Shown here piece after piece: positions 6,920 through 15,130 of a DNA stretch of 16,652 bases (the first letter of the stretch is position 1; each line of letters opens with the position of its first letter). This DNA is from CAXBNV01 sp963977185. Lineage in GTDB: Bacteria; Pseudomonadota; Gammaproteobacteria; JAGOUU01. The stretch spans positions 1 through 16,652 of the forward strand of contig CAXBNV010000034.1 of the NCBI GenBank assembly GCA_963977185.1. Direction: 5' to 3'. The position numbers and the translations under genes were made by a program. Under the pieces are notes generated by a model. The model made no database searches. It worked only from the letters and a program-made list of their open reading frames with translations, and was not told the DNA's origin.

Positions 6920-8762
6920 CAAGGAATTTCAAAGTAATCTTAAATTATTTTTAATAAGCGTAATATTTTTTTACTTTCTAAAAACACTAAAGCTAAATTA
7001 TTTTTATAATCTAATGCTTATAGATTTATTTTTAGTATCAGTAGTTATTTTAAATAAGCTTAGTAAAATATCAAATATAGCAACAGGTATTATAATCACA
7101 TTTGTATTATTAAATAATATTTATAACTTATTATATCTTTTATATTTAATATTAATTAAAACAAACTCTTTATTATTAACATTTAAAATATTTATAAATC
7201 ATAAAACCTTACATTTGTCTTTATTAAATATAATAATGTTATTAATTCTTGGTAAATATTATTTTAAATCTTTCCAAGAATATTTTGAAAACACAGGGCT
7301 TCCAAAAAAGAAATATTTATCTAAAAGACAATCATTAGGTAATGCAAGATTTATGACAATTAGAGAGATGCGAAAATTAACCCATGGCAAAGGGCTTATT
7401 ATGGGTAAAATTCCTAAAAGATTTAGTTTAAAAGATGAAATTATTAGAATACCAATAGAAGGGCATGGTTTAACAATTGCACCACCAAGATCTGGTAAAT
7501 TTGTATCTTGCATAAGCCCAAATTTAGCTGCAACAAAAGATATTGGCTGGCATGGTCCTGTTGTATCAATTGGTCCTAAAGGTGAAGAATATAGTGTTTG
7601 GGCAAGGCATAGAGAAAAGATGGGGCATAAGGTAATACTCATAGACCCATTTAACGTTGTTAAAAATTTAGGTATAAATGCTAATATTGATTATTTAACT
7701 AATGCTAAAACTTATAATTTTAATCCCTTGGATTTTATAAGAGAAGGCTCTGAGATGGTAAGAGATATTGGGGCGTTAATGGATGCTCTAATTGAGCCAT
7801 CAAGTAACACAACATCTGATAATGCGGAGCATTTTCAATTAGGTGCTAGACGCATTATTTCAGGGTTTATTGCATGGGTTATAGCAACTGAGCCAAAGTG
7901 TAATCAAAATCTTATTAAAGTAAAAGAGCTATTTAATCAGCCTGAGGATGAACTTTTAGAATTATTACAATCTATGTCTAACGCTGATTATGACTTTGGT
8001 TTTGGACTTCCGCAAGATGCTGCTAATTTATTATTAAATATAGACTCAAGAGAAAGAGGCTCTTTTTTTTCAACTGTTACTAATGCTTTAAATTATTTAA
8101 AATATCCAGAGATGATAAATCATCTTAAAACATCTGATTTTGATATGGAGAATTTATTAGAAGGTAAAACAGATTTATTTATAGTTATACCTGGTAATTT
8201 AACGACTGATTTAAAACCTTGGGCAAGACTTTGGGTAACTCTGCCCATAGAATTACTATACCGAAAAAGACCTAAAGAAAGAATTTTGATGATGGTTGAT
8301 GAAATGGCATCTTTAGGTAAAATCCCACAGATTAAAAAAGCTTTTAATTTAAATGCTGGCTATGGTGTTTCTATTTGGGGATTTACGCAGAATATTAAAG
8401 ATCTTTATGAAGTTTATGGGCAATATGTCGCTGATGCTATGCTTGGTATGGCAGAGTTTGTACAGTTTTTTAATGTTGGGGCTTCTGATTTGTTTACTCA
8501 GAATTATTTGTCTGATGTTTTTGGGAGTACAACTGTTTTGAGTAAAGGAGATTCTAGTTCTAGTGGTAATTCTTTTGGTAAGTATAATAAGAATAAATCT
8601 TTTAGTTATCAAGAAAATAATATTAAATTAATTTCAAACATCGATATTATTAATTTAACTAAATGCAACATGATTATATTATTAAATAAAAAGGAAGTCT
8701 CTCATTTCATTATAAAGAAATATAAGTTTAATAAAGATGACGTAAATCCTTATTATAAGTAA
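6861..8762 (+). CDS. virD4: VirD4/TraG type IV coupling protein
   Basis: Inner-membrane coupling ATPase that hands substrates (relaxase-DNA or effectors) to the T4SS. Hydrophobic residues of about 25-145 form several membrane helices. The nucleotide domain follows, with a Walker A-region IAPPRSGKFVSCISPNL (A207 to F214), a GPKGEEY segment (G238) and an intact Walker B LMMVDEMASLGKIP (D480-E481), then IWGFTQNIKDLYEVYG. Length 633 is normal. Two positions look unusual: Phe after the Walker A Lys, and Gly where the family normally has Asp before (I/P)KGE. The start is uncertain: ATG 6861 overlaps virB11 by 59 nt with only a weak AGAG upstream; ATG 6891 would give a 29-nt overlap. Codon and base use change in the last third (about 8340-8600). 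Confidence 0.92.
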   Translation: MTVKQEKLKDMCQKLDILDNKEFQSNLKLFLISVIFFYFLKTLKLNYFYNLMLIDLFLVSVVILNKLSKISNIATGIIITFVLLNNIYNLLYLLYLILIKTNSLLLTFKIFINHKTLHLSLLNIIMLLILGKYYFKSFQEYFENTGLPKKKYLSKRQSLGNARFMTIREMRKLTHGKGLIMGKIPKRFSLKDEIIRIPIEGHGLTIAPPRSGKFVSCISPNLAATKDIGWHGPVVSIGPKGEEYSVWARHREKMGHKVILIDPFNVVKNLGINANIDYLTNAKTYNFNPLDFIREGSEMVRDIGALMDALIEPSSNTTSDNAEHFQLGARRIISGFIAWVIATEPKCNQNLIKVKELFNQPEDELLELLQSMSNADYDFGFGLPQDAANLLLNIDSRERGSFFSTVTNALNYLKYPEMINHLKTSDFDMENLLEGKTDLFIVIPGNLTTDLKPWARLWVTLPIELLYRKRPKERILMMVDEMASLGKIPQIKKAFNLNAGYGVSIWGFTQNIKDLYEVYGQYVADAMLGMAEFVQFFNVGASDLFTQNYLSDVFGSTTVLSKGDSSSSGNSFGKYNKNKSFSYQENNIKLISNIDIINLTKCNMIILLNKKEVSHFIIKKYKFNKDDVNPYYK

Positions 8763-8814
8763 TATATTTATATAAATGACAGCTAAATTTATTAATTTAA
8801 ACAAGGAATTAGGC

Positions 8815-9459
8815 ATGAGCCCTATTAGAAAAATAGAAAATGATAATGAATGTTGCGAAAATATTTATGACATGCATGGTTGGGATTGTAAATATAGAAA
8901 AATACTTTGGGTTGTTTTGATTTTGAATATTATTATGTTTGTAGTTGAATTTATTGCTGGAATTTATTCTGAATCACAATCTTTATTAGCTGATGCATTA
9001 GATTTTTTAGGCGACTCCGGTAATTATGCTATATCATTATATGTATTAAATAGATCTATTGTATGGCGCGCCAAAACAGCTATTTTTAAGGGAGTTATTA
9101 TGAGTATGTTTGGCCTGTATGTTCTTGCCAGTACTATTTATAAAAGTTTTGTTTACTTGGTTCCTCAAGCAGAAGTAATGGGAGCTATTGGTGCTTTAGC
9201 ATTGATAGTAAATGTTATTAGTGCGGTGTTATTGTATAAATACCGTAGCGGAGACAGTAATCGTGAGTCTGTTTGGGTTTGTAGCCGTAATGATGCCTTA
9301 GGTAATGTTGCCGTAATATTGGCTTCTATTGGTGTTTTTTATACTGGAACTAGATGGCCTGATTTATTGGTTGCATTTATAATTGTATTTCTTGCTTTAA
9401 GTGGGGCGTTTCGAATTATTAATAGCGCACAAAAAGATTTAAAAAGGCAAAATTTATAA
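8815..9459 (+). CDS. Short cation diffusion facilitator (CDF) family transporter
   Basis: Probable inner-membrane divalent metal/proton antiporter exporting cations from the cytoplasm. Six membrane helices can be traced: about residues 31-50, 56-78, a pair around WRAKTAIFKGVIMSMFGLYV and MGAIGALALIVNVISAVLLY, 158-178 and a last one at WPDLLVAFIIVFLALSGAF. Helix II carries ADALDFLGD (D60, D63, D67) and helix V carries CSRNDALGN (C156, D160), where classic members have HxxxD pairs. The usual C-terminal cytoplasmic domain is absent, giving 214 residues instead of about 300. A Cys/His-rich N-terminus (C13, C14, H21, C25) might sense or bind metal. Start: ATG 8815 has AAGGA 7 nt upstream, whereas the in-frame ATG 8776 has no ribosome binding site. 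The gene directly precedes an RND metal pump, which supports the role. Confidence 0.85.
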   Translation: MSPIRKIENDNECCENIYDMHGWDCKYRKILWVVLILNIIMFVVEFIAGIYSESQSLLADALDFLGDSGNYAISLYVLNRSIVWRAKTAIFKGVIMSMFGLYVLASTIYKSFVYLVPQAEVMGAIGALALIVNVISAVLLYKYRSGDSNRESVWVCSRNDALGNVAVILASIGVFYTGTRWPDLLVAFIIVFLALSGAFRIINSAQKDLKRQNL

Positions 9460-9460
9460 A

Positions 9461-9484
9461 ATAAATATAAATATAAATATAAAT
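9461..9484 (+). repeat. Tandem hexamer, four perfect copies of ATAAAT
   Basis: Four contiguous perfect copies of ATAAAT lie just after the CDF stop codon. In such AT-rich DNA this may be no more than a simple-sequence tract, but it sits in the 84-nt gap before the pump operon, where copy-number change could alter promoter spacing. Confidence 0.8.
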
Positions 9485-9489
9485 TTAAA

Positions 9490-9514
9490 AGTTTTATAAA
9501 AACTGCTAATATTA
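9490..9514 (+). promoter_or_regulatory. Small inverted repeats upstream of the metal pump operon
   Basis: A perfect 6-bp inverted repeat AGTTTT-ATA-AAAACT (9490-9504) is followed 2 nt later by the palindrome TAATATTA (9507-9514). Both lie 30-54 nt ahead of the czcC start. They could be an operator or part of a promoter, for example for a metal-responsive repressor, but no regulator gene is present in the window. The AT content makes chance palindromes common, so this is a weak call. Confidence 0.25.
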
Positions 9515-9543
9515 ATCAATAATAAAATACGCAGGTTAATTTA

Positions 9544-10776
9544 ATGCAAATTAAGAATGGATGCTTAATGATCTTTTTATTAAGTTTTGGTGTTGGCGTT
9601 ATCTATGCCCAAAAAATAATGACTTTCCCACAAGCTTTAGAAGCAGCTTATAAAAATAATCCTGATTTGCAAGCGCAAATCCAAAAAGCAAATGAAGTAA
9701 AAGGGATGTTTATTCAAAGTAAACAGTTTTGGAATCCATCTTTAATGTTAGAAGGAGAAAATATTGGTGGTTCTGGGGCTTATAAAGGACTTGAATCAGC
9801 TGAAACTACCTTATCAATAATGCAGCCAATTCCATTAGGAGATAAATTGCATTACAAGCAAAAGGCAGCTGATGCTGAATATAGAGCTATGCTAGCTTCT
9901 ATTAAAACAAAACAATCCAAATTGTATATATCAGTTGGCAAAGCATATCTTGATGCTTTATACGCTGAAAAGTGGCATCAAGTCGCTAAAAAGCTTACTA
10001 ACTTAAATAAAGGTATTGTTTCTGATATTAAAAAAAGAAAAATATCTGGTGCTAGTGCTGATTTGGATTTAAAACTTTCTCAAATTGCTTTGGGTGAAGC
10101 AGAGATTGAACAATCAAAAGCGCGTCGCCAAATAAAAAAAGCATATGCTTTTTTATCTAGATTGCTTGGAACAGAAATATTGGATAGTACAAATCTATCA
10201 GATAACGGTCTTCCACATCAAAAAATTCTTTGGAGTGTTATAAAAAAACGTATTGATGATAGTCCTATTTTAGCTGAAAAGCAATTGCAACTTAAAGCAA
10301 GTAGAGCGGCTATTATAGCAACTAAAAAAGATGTTTGGCCAACATTGGCACTACAAGTTGGAGCTAGACATTTTTCTGATGATAATAAGAATGCCTTGGT
10401 GGTATCTGTTTCTGCACCGTTACCAGTTTTTGATAAAAATCAGGGGAAAATTTATTCAGCAAATGCTAACCATACCCGTATTATGAAAAATTTACTCTCT
10501 AAAAAATTGGAATTAGAACAACAATTATTTAGTGATTTTCTCGATGTTGAGCAGTATTCAGAAGAGCTTCACAAAATTAAAAATGTATTATTGCCTACCG
10601 CAAAAAAAGCAGTGGAAATTGCTACAAGTGGTTATAATAAGGGCCTGTATTCTTATGTAGAACTTTCCACTTCTATGCATCGATTATTTGAAGAGGAGCG
10701 GCATTATCAGGATTCACATGCAAAGCTTGATCAAGCACAAATTAAAATTTTAGGACTTTTGCTTAATAAGGATTAA
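9544..10776 (+). CDS. czcC: TolC-family outer membrane channel of a metal efflux pump (CzcC/HelC-like)
   Basis: Outer-membrane exit duct of the tripartite RND exporter encoded by this gene and the next two. The 410-residue protein has a Sec signal peptide (hydrophobic residues 8-20, cleavage near VIYA-QK) and two OEP repeats. The first begins MTFPQALEAAYKNNPDLQAQ and contains NPSLMLEGENIGG; the second starts around DDSPILAEKQLQLKASRAAI and ends in YSYVELSTSMHRLFEEERHY. This arrangement and spacing match the CzcC/HelC branch. ATG 9544 is preceded by CGCAGG about 9 nt upstream. The adaptor gene starts 3 nt after the stop, so the two are co-translated. Confidence 0.88.
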   Translation: MQIKNGCLMIFLLSFGVGVIYAQKIMTFPQALEAAYKNNPDLQAQIQKANEVKGMFIQSKQFWNPSLMLEGENIGGSGAYKGLESAETTLSIMQPIPLGDKLHYKQKAADAEYRAMLASIKTKQSKLYISVGKAYLDALYAEKWHQVAKKLTNLNKGIVSDIKKRKISGASADLDLKLSQIALGEAEIEQSKARRQIKKAYAFLSRLLGTEILDSTNLSDNGLPHQKILWSVIKKRIDDSPILAEKQLQLKASRAAIIATKKDVWPTLALQVGARHFSDDNKNALVVSVSAPLPVFDKNQGKIYSANANHTRIMKNLLSKKLELEQQLFSDFLDVEQYSEELHKIKNVLLPTAKKAVEIATSGYNKGLYSYVELSTSMHRLFEEERHYQDSHAKLDQAQIKILGLLLNKD

Positions 10777-10778
10777 TT

Positions 10779-11759
10779 ATGAAATTAATATATCAGGTAG
10801 TTTTATTGCTGGTAACTATAACAGTTACTCCATGTTTTTTTTCATCTGAATCCAATAAGGAGCACAGTGATCATGACGAGTTATCCAGTAATAACGAGGT
10901 AAGTCATAATGAAATAAAAATCATAAAACTATCAGATGATGTCATAAAAGATAATAATATAAAAGTCCTTGTAGCTAAAGAAAAAAATATTAAAATTTCG
11001 CGTGATGTTCTGGGTAAAATAGTGCCTAATGCTAATAAAACTATTTATATATATCCCCGCTATAGCGGTATTATCAAGTCACTAACTAAGTATTTAGGTG
11101 ATAAGGTACAAAAGGATGATGTATTAGCAACTATTGAGAGTGATACAACATTACAAACATATACTATAAAGGCTCCTTTTTCAGGATATATAGTTAAAAA
11201 AAATGTAAACCTCGGTGAGCATATTAAAAATAACAATTCTATTTATCAATTAGCTGATTTATCAGATGTATGGGTTGATTTATTTATTTACAGAAAAAAC
11301 GCTAAATTAATAAAAAAAGGCCAAAAAGTTATTATATATAAAGAAAATGGAGGAAAGCATGCTTATTCAAGCACGATTAGTTATATTTCACCATTAGGAG
11401 TTGAGCATAATCAAACTATGCTGGCCAGGGCTGTTTTTTCAAATAATTCGAATAATTCGAATTATTCAGATAATTTAAATTGGTTGCCTGGTTTATACGT
11501 TGATGGAGTAATTATTATTTCAAATAAAACGGTTCCGGTTGCTATTAAAACCATTGCTATTCAGTCACTAGAAGGAAAAAATATTGTTTTTATTAAAGCA
11601 AAAGATGGCTTTAAACCCGTGCAATGCAAATTAGGGATACAAGACTCTGAGTTTACTCAGATTTTGGAAGGTGTTACTGCTGGTCAGCAATATGTAGCTA
11701 GTAATAGTTTTTTATTAAAGGCACATTTAGAAAAGGAAAGTGCTTCACATAGTCACTAA
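10779..11759 (+). CDS. czcB: Periplasmic adaptor (membrane fusion protein) of a metal RND pump (CzcB/HelB-like)
   Basis: Links the RND pump to the outer-membrane channel. A hydrophobic N-terminal segment (residues 4-17) acts as signal or anchor. It is followed by a His/Asp-rich stretch SNKEHSDHDELSSNNEVSHN and the protein ends SHSH; both are plausible metal-binding tails. The two half-lipoyl motifs (about residues 95-120 and 128-155) are separated by only some seven residues, so the alpha-helical hairpin found in many adaptors is essentially missing. Conserved LADLSDVWVDLFIYRKNAKLIKKGQKV leads into the beta-barrel domain. At 326 residues it is short for the family. AAGGAT precedes ATG 10779. 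The RND gene starts 9 nt downstream of the stop. A short Asn/Ser repeat lies at residues 221-232. Confidence 0.87.
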   Translation: MKLIYQVVLLLVTITVTPCFFSSESNKEHSDHDELSSNNEVSHNEIKIIKLSDDVIKDNNIKVLVAKEKNIKISRDVLGKIVPNANKTIYIYPRYSGIIKSLTKYLGDKVQKDDVLATIESDTTLQTYTIKAPFSGYIVKKNVNLGEHIKNNNSIYQLADLSDVWVDLFIYRKNAKLIKKGQKVIIYKENGGKHAYSSTISYISPLGVEHNQTMLARAVFSNNSNNSNYSDNLNWLPGLYVDGVIIISNKTVPVAIKTIAIQSLEGKNIVFIKAKDGFKPVQCKLGIQDSEFTQILEGVTAGQQYVASNSFLLKAHLEKESASHSH

Positions 11760-11768
11760 AGGTACAAC

Positions 11769-14700
11769 ATGATTAAATCCATTTTAAAATTTTCCATAAA
11801 CCAAAGATGGTTAATTCTTATAGCTGCCTTTATGGTTGCTTTATTGGGAGTTTATAATTTGACGAAACTACCAATTGATGCAGTACCAGACATTACCAAT
11901 GTGCAAGTTCAAATTAATACGGAGGTACCTGGTTACACACCATTAGAAGTAGAGCAACGCATTACATATCCAGTTGAAATAGCTATGAGTGGTTTACCTA
12001 AGCTAGATTATACTCGTTCATTATCACGTTACGGGTTGTCACAGGTGACAGTTGTTTTTAACGAAGGAACTGATATCTACTTTGCAAGACAACTTATTGC
12101 CGAGCGTTTGCAATCAATAAAAAATGATTTACCGAGTAAGGTGAGTCCGGCCATGGGACCTATTTCAACTGGGCTTGGTGAAATATACATGTATAAATTG
12201 ATAACTACCAAGCCAGATGAATTTACACCATTAAAACTCAGAACAATTCAAGACTGGATTATCAAACCACAGCTTAGAAACATATCTGGAGTTGCAGAAG
12301 TCAATGCTATTGGTGGTTTTAACAAACAGTACCAGGTGTCTCCAGATCTTAAACAATTAGCCAAGCTAGGACTTACTTTAGTAGATATTGAGGAGGCTTT
12401 AAAAGACAATAATGATAACGTGGGTGCAGGCTACATTGAAAAAAATGGTCAGCAGTTTTTAATGCGCGCTCCTGGACAACTTAAAACAATTGCTGATATT
12501 GAGCAGGTTGTGATTATAACCAAGGAAGGAATTCCTATTAGAGTAGCTGATGTTGCAACAGTTTCTATTGGACATGAGTTAAGGCAAGGCGCTGGACTTG
12601 CAGATGGCAAAGAAACAGTTATTGGTACTGTTTCGATGTTGGTAGGGGAAAATAGTCGAATTATTTCAAAAAATGTTCATAAACAAATTAATAATATAAA
12701 TACCAGCTTGCCTGATGGCGTTCAAGTGGAAACTATTTATAACCGCACGGATCTTGTTAATGCAACAATTAATACAGTTAAAAATAATCTTCTTGAGGGA
12801 GCACTTTTAGTTATAGTTATATTATTTTTATTTCTTGGTAATTTTAGAGCAGCATTTATTACTGCTCTGGTAATTCCATTAGCAATGTTAATAACAATTA
12901 CAGGGATGGTTGAAAGTAAAATAAGTGCCAATCTTATGAGTTTAGGGGCACTTGATTTTGGTTTAATTGTTGATGGAGCAGTTATTATTGTTGAGAATTG
13001 TATTAAAAATTTTGCAAGCCAACAAATACTGCTGGGTCGCAAGCTCTCTTTAACTGAACGTCTCAATACTACTTTTTTGAGTGCAACAGAAGTTATTAAG
13101 CCAAGTCTTTTTGGCGTTATTATTATTACAATTGTATATTTACCAATTTTGACTTTAACTGGCGTTGAAGGAAAAATGTTTAAACCAATGGCTGAAACCG
13201 TTATTCTTGCGCTTGTTGCTTCGATTATTCTATCGCTTACTTTTGTACCAGCGGCTATTTCAGCTTTTATGTCAGGTAAAGTGACAGAAAAACAAAGCAT
13301 AATTATGCGTGCATTTAAAGCAGCTTATAAACCTTTGCTTATAGGCTGTTTTAAATATCGTTCAATTGTAACTGGTTTATCTTTTTTGTTGGTTGTAGGT
13401 AGCTTATTTTTGGCAATTAATATGGGTGGTGAATTTATTCCAAGCCTTGATGAGGGAGATATTGCATTACATGCACTTCGTATACCATCAACTAGTTTAA
13501 CTCAATCTGTTAAGATGCAAAAACGTGTTGAAAAGCGTGTTAGCTCATTTCCTGAAGTAGCGCAAGTGTTTTCAAAAATAGGTACAGCAGAAGTAGCAAC
13601 TGATCCTATGCCTCCAAATGTTGCTGATACGTTTATTATTTTAAAACCTAAAAATAAATGGCCCAACCCTAAAAAAAATAAAAAAGATTTAATTGTAGAA
13701 ATGCAAGAAGAGCTTGCCAAAGAGCTTGGTAATAATTACGAATTTACTCAGCCTATTCAAATGCGATTTAATGAATTAATTTCTGGGGTTCGTGCGGACG
13801 TTGCTGTTAAAATTTATGGTGACAATTTAGACCAATTGCTTGCAAGTGCTAAAGATGTTTTTGAAGTAGTTAATAAAACACAGGGTTCTGAAGATGTGAG
13901 GATTGAACAGGTTTCAGGGTTACCAACTATTACTATAGATATTAATAGAAAAAGATTGGCTTTATATGGACTTAAAATGTCAGCCGTTCAAAATGCCATT
14001 GAAACTAGTCTTAGTGGCTCAGTAACTGGATTAGTTTATGAAGGTGATCAACGCGTTGCTTTAGTAGTTAGACTTGATGAAAATAAACGAAAAGATAAAG
14101 TAATTTTAAATAAAATTTATATTGAGCTTCCGCTCAAAGATGATAATATCAAGCATTTTATACCGGTGAGTGAAGTAGCTAGTCTAAAAGAAAGTATTGG
14201 TCCCAATCAAATTAGTCGTGAAAATGGAAAAAGACGTATTTTTGTTACAACTAATGTTAGAGACAGAGATTTGAGTTCTTTTGTGCAGGATATAAAACAA
14301 AAAATAAGCGAGAATGTTAAATTACCAGCAGGCTATTGGATTACTTATGGTGGACAATTTGAGCAATTAGAATCAGCAACCAATAGATTAATGTTTGTTA
14401 TTCCATTAACCTTGCTGTTAATTTTAATTGTTTTGTATATAGCTTTACAAAGTAAACATGACACCCTAGTTGTTTTTAGCGGTATTCCGTTGGCACTTAC
14501 TGGTGGTGTATTGGCCTTGTGGATAAGAGGTATTCCATTATCAATTTCAGCAGGTGTAGGCTTTATTGCTTTATCAGGTGTTGCTGTTTTAAATGGTCTT
14601 GTTATGATTACATTTATCACTAATTTACGTCAAAAAACTAATCAATTAGTTTATTCCATTATTCGTGGAGCTATTGCTCGGTTAAGGGCGGTATTAATGA

Positions 14701-14882
14701 CAGCACTTGTTGCCTCTTTAGGATTTCTGCCTATGGCTTTGTCTACCGGCACCGGTGCTGAAGTACAACGTCCTTTGGCAACAGTAGTTATTGGTGGTAT
14801 TTTATCATCTACATTTTTAACCTTATTAGTATTACCTGGGTTGTATTACTGGGCGCATAAAAAATATCAGACAAAAAAATAA
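11769..14882 (+). CDS. czcA: CzcA/HelA-type heavy-metal RND efflux pump
   Basis: Proton-driven inner-membrane pump exporting divalent metal ions through the CzcC/CzcB conduit. Full length (1037 residues) with the usual plan: TM1 at about residues 12-30, a large periplasmic loop (PDITNVQVQINTEVPG, GLPKLDYTRSLSRYG, PAMGPISTGLGEIYMY), TM2-6, a second loop (GGEFIPSLDEGDIALH) and TM8-12. Helix 4 reads LGALDFGLIVDGAVIIVEN with D396, D402 and E409. This DFGxxxDGA...EN motif is that of Zn/Co/Cd/Ni-type pumps and not of the Cu/Ag CusA branch, so a divalent substrate is inferred. No frameshift or missing block is seen. AAAGG precedes ATG 11769. Codon use is less extreme than in the T4SS genes. The exact metal cannot be read from sequence alone. 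Confidence 0.96.
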   Translation: MIKSILKFSINQRWLILIAAFMVALLGVYNLTKLPIDAVPDITNVQVQINTEVPGYTPLEVEQRITYPVEIAMSGLPKLDYTRSLSRYGLSQVTVVFNEGTDIYFARQLIAERLQSIKNDLPSKVSPAMGPISTGLGEIYMYKLITTKPDEFTPLKLRTIQDWIIKPQLRNISGVAEVNAIGGFNKQYQVSPDLKQLAKLGLTLVDIEEALKDNNDNVGAGYIEKNGQQFLMRAPGQLKTIADIEQVVIITKEGIPIRVADVATVSIGHELRQGAGLADGKETVIGTVSMLVGENSRIISKNVHKQINNINTSLPDGVQVETIYNRTDLVNATINTVKNNLLEGALLVIVILFLFLGNFRAAFITALVIPLAMLITITGMVESKISANLMSLGALDFGLIVDGAVIIVENCIKNFASQQILLGRKLSLTERLNTTFLSATEVIKPSLFGVIIITIVYLPILTLTGVEGKMFKPMAETVILALVASIILSLTFVPAAISAFMSGKVTEKQSIIMRAFKAAYKPLLIGCFKYRSIVTGLSFLLVVGSLFLAINMGGEFIPSLDEGDIALHALRIPSTSLTQSVKMQKRVEKRVSSFPEVAQVFSKIGTAEVATDPMPPNVADTFIILKPKNKWPNPKKNKKDLIVEMQEELAKELGNNYEFTQPIQMRFNELISGVRADVAVKIYGDNLDQLLASAKDVFEVVNKTQGSEDVRIEQVSGLPTITIDINRKRLALYGLKMSAVQNAIETSLSGSVTGLVYEGDQRVALVVRLDENKRKDKVILNKIYIELPLKDDNIKHFIPVSEVASLKESIGPNQISRENGKRRIFVTTNVRDRDLSSFVQDIKQKISENVKLPAGYWITYGGQFEQLESATNRLMFVIPLTLLLILIVLYIALQSKHDTLVVFSGIPLALTGGVLALWIRGIPLSISAGVGFIALSGVAVLNGLVMITFITNLRQKTNQLVYSIIRGAIARLRAVLMTALVASLGFLPMALSTGTGAEVQRPLATVVIGGILSSTFLTLLVLPGLYYWAHKKYQTKK

Positions 14883-14935
14883 AAATGTGAAGACCTCTTT
14901 TAAAAATAATATCAAATGATAAAGCTCAAGAGCAT

Positions 14936-14960
14936 TAATAAAGTAGTTTATATTATTTTT
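14936..14960 (+). terminator. Possible weak terminator after czcA
   Basis: TAATAAA and TTTATATTA can pair imperfectly around GTAG and are followed by a short T run. The stem is all A-T and interrupted, so it would be a weak Rho-independent terminator at best. It lies 54 nt after the pump operon, where a terminator is expected. Confidence 0.25.
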
Positions 14961-15106
14961 AATTTCCAGGCATGACACATTAATAAATTATAAACTTCTG
15001 ATTTTAATCTTTTCATATTTTTTGGGAATTGAAATAAGTTTTTTATTGGTTAAAGATTGAATATCTTTACTTTTATATTTATTAACAACAAAGTGGAGTC
15101 GCAACA

Positions 15107-15129
15107 ACCTTAGTGGGGGAGACTTAGGT
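15107..15129 (+). repeat. Imperfect inverted repeat in a GC-richer patch
   Basis: ACCTTAG (15107-15113) pairs with CTTAGGT (15123-15129) in six of seven positions around a purine-rich 9-nt loop containing GGGGG. It stands out from the surrounding AT-rich DNA and directly precedes the direct repeats at 15131. It could be a protein-binding site, a mobile-element end or a structured RNA element; nothing in the sequence decides. Confidence 0.4.
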
Positions 15130-15130
15130 C

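Noticed and set aside
8349..8612. Open frames on both strands (including + 8353-8541) inside virD4
   Set aside because: They exist because of the G+T-rich codon patch there; virD4 motifs continue without a break in its own frame.
8776..8814. Upstream ATG for the CDF gene
   Set aside because: No ribosome binding site, whereas ATG 8815 has AAGGA at the right distance.
12737..13300. Long open frame (187 codons) on the - strand inside czcA
   Set aside because: It lies fully opposite conserved RND coding sequence, has low-complexity composition and no ribosome binding site; it is a shadow of czcA.
14883..14900. Terminator formed by AAGA/TCTT just after czcA
   Set aside because: The possible stem is four base pairs with a two-base loop, too small to form.
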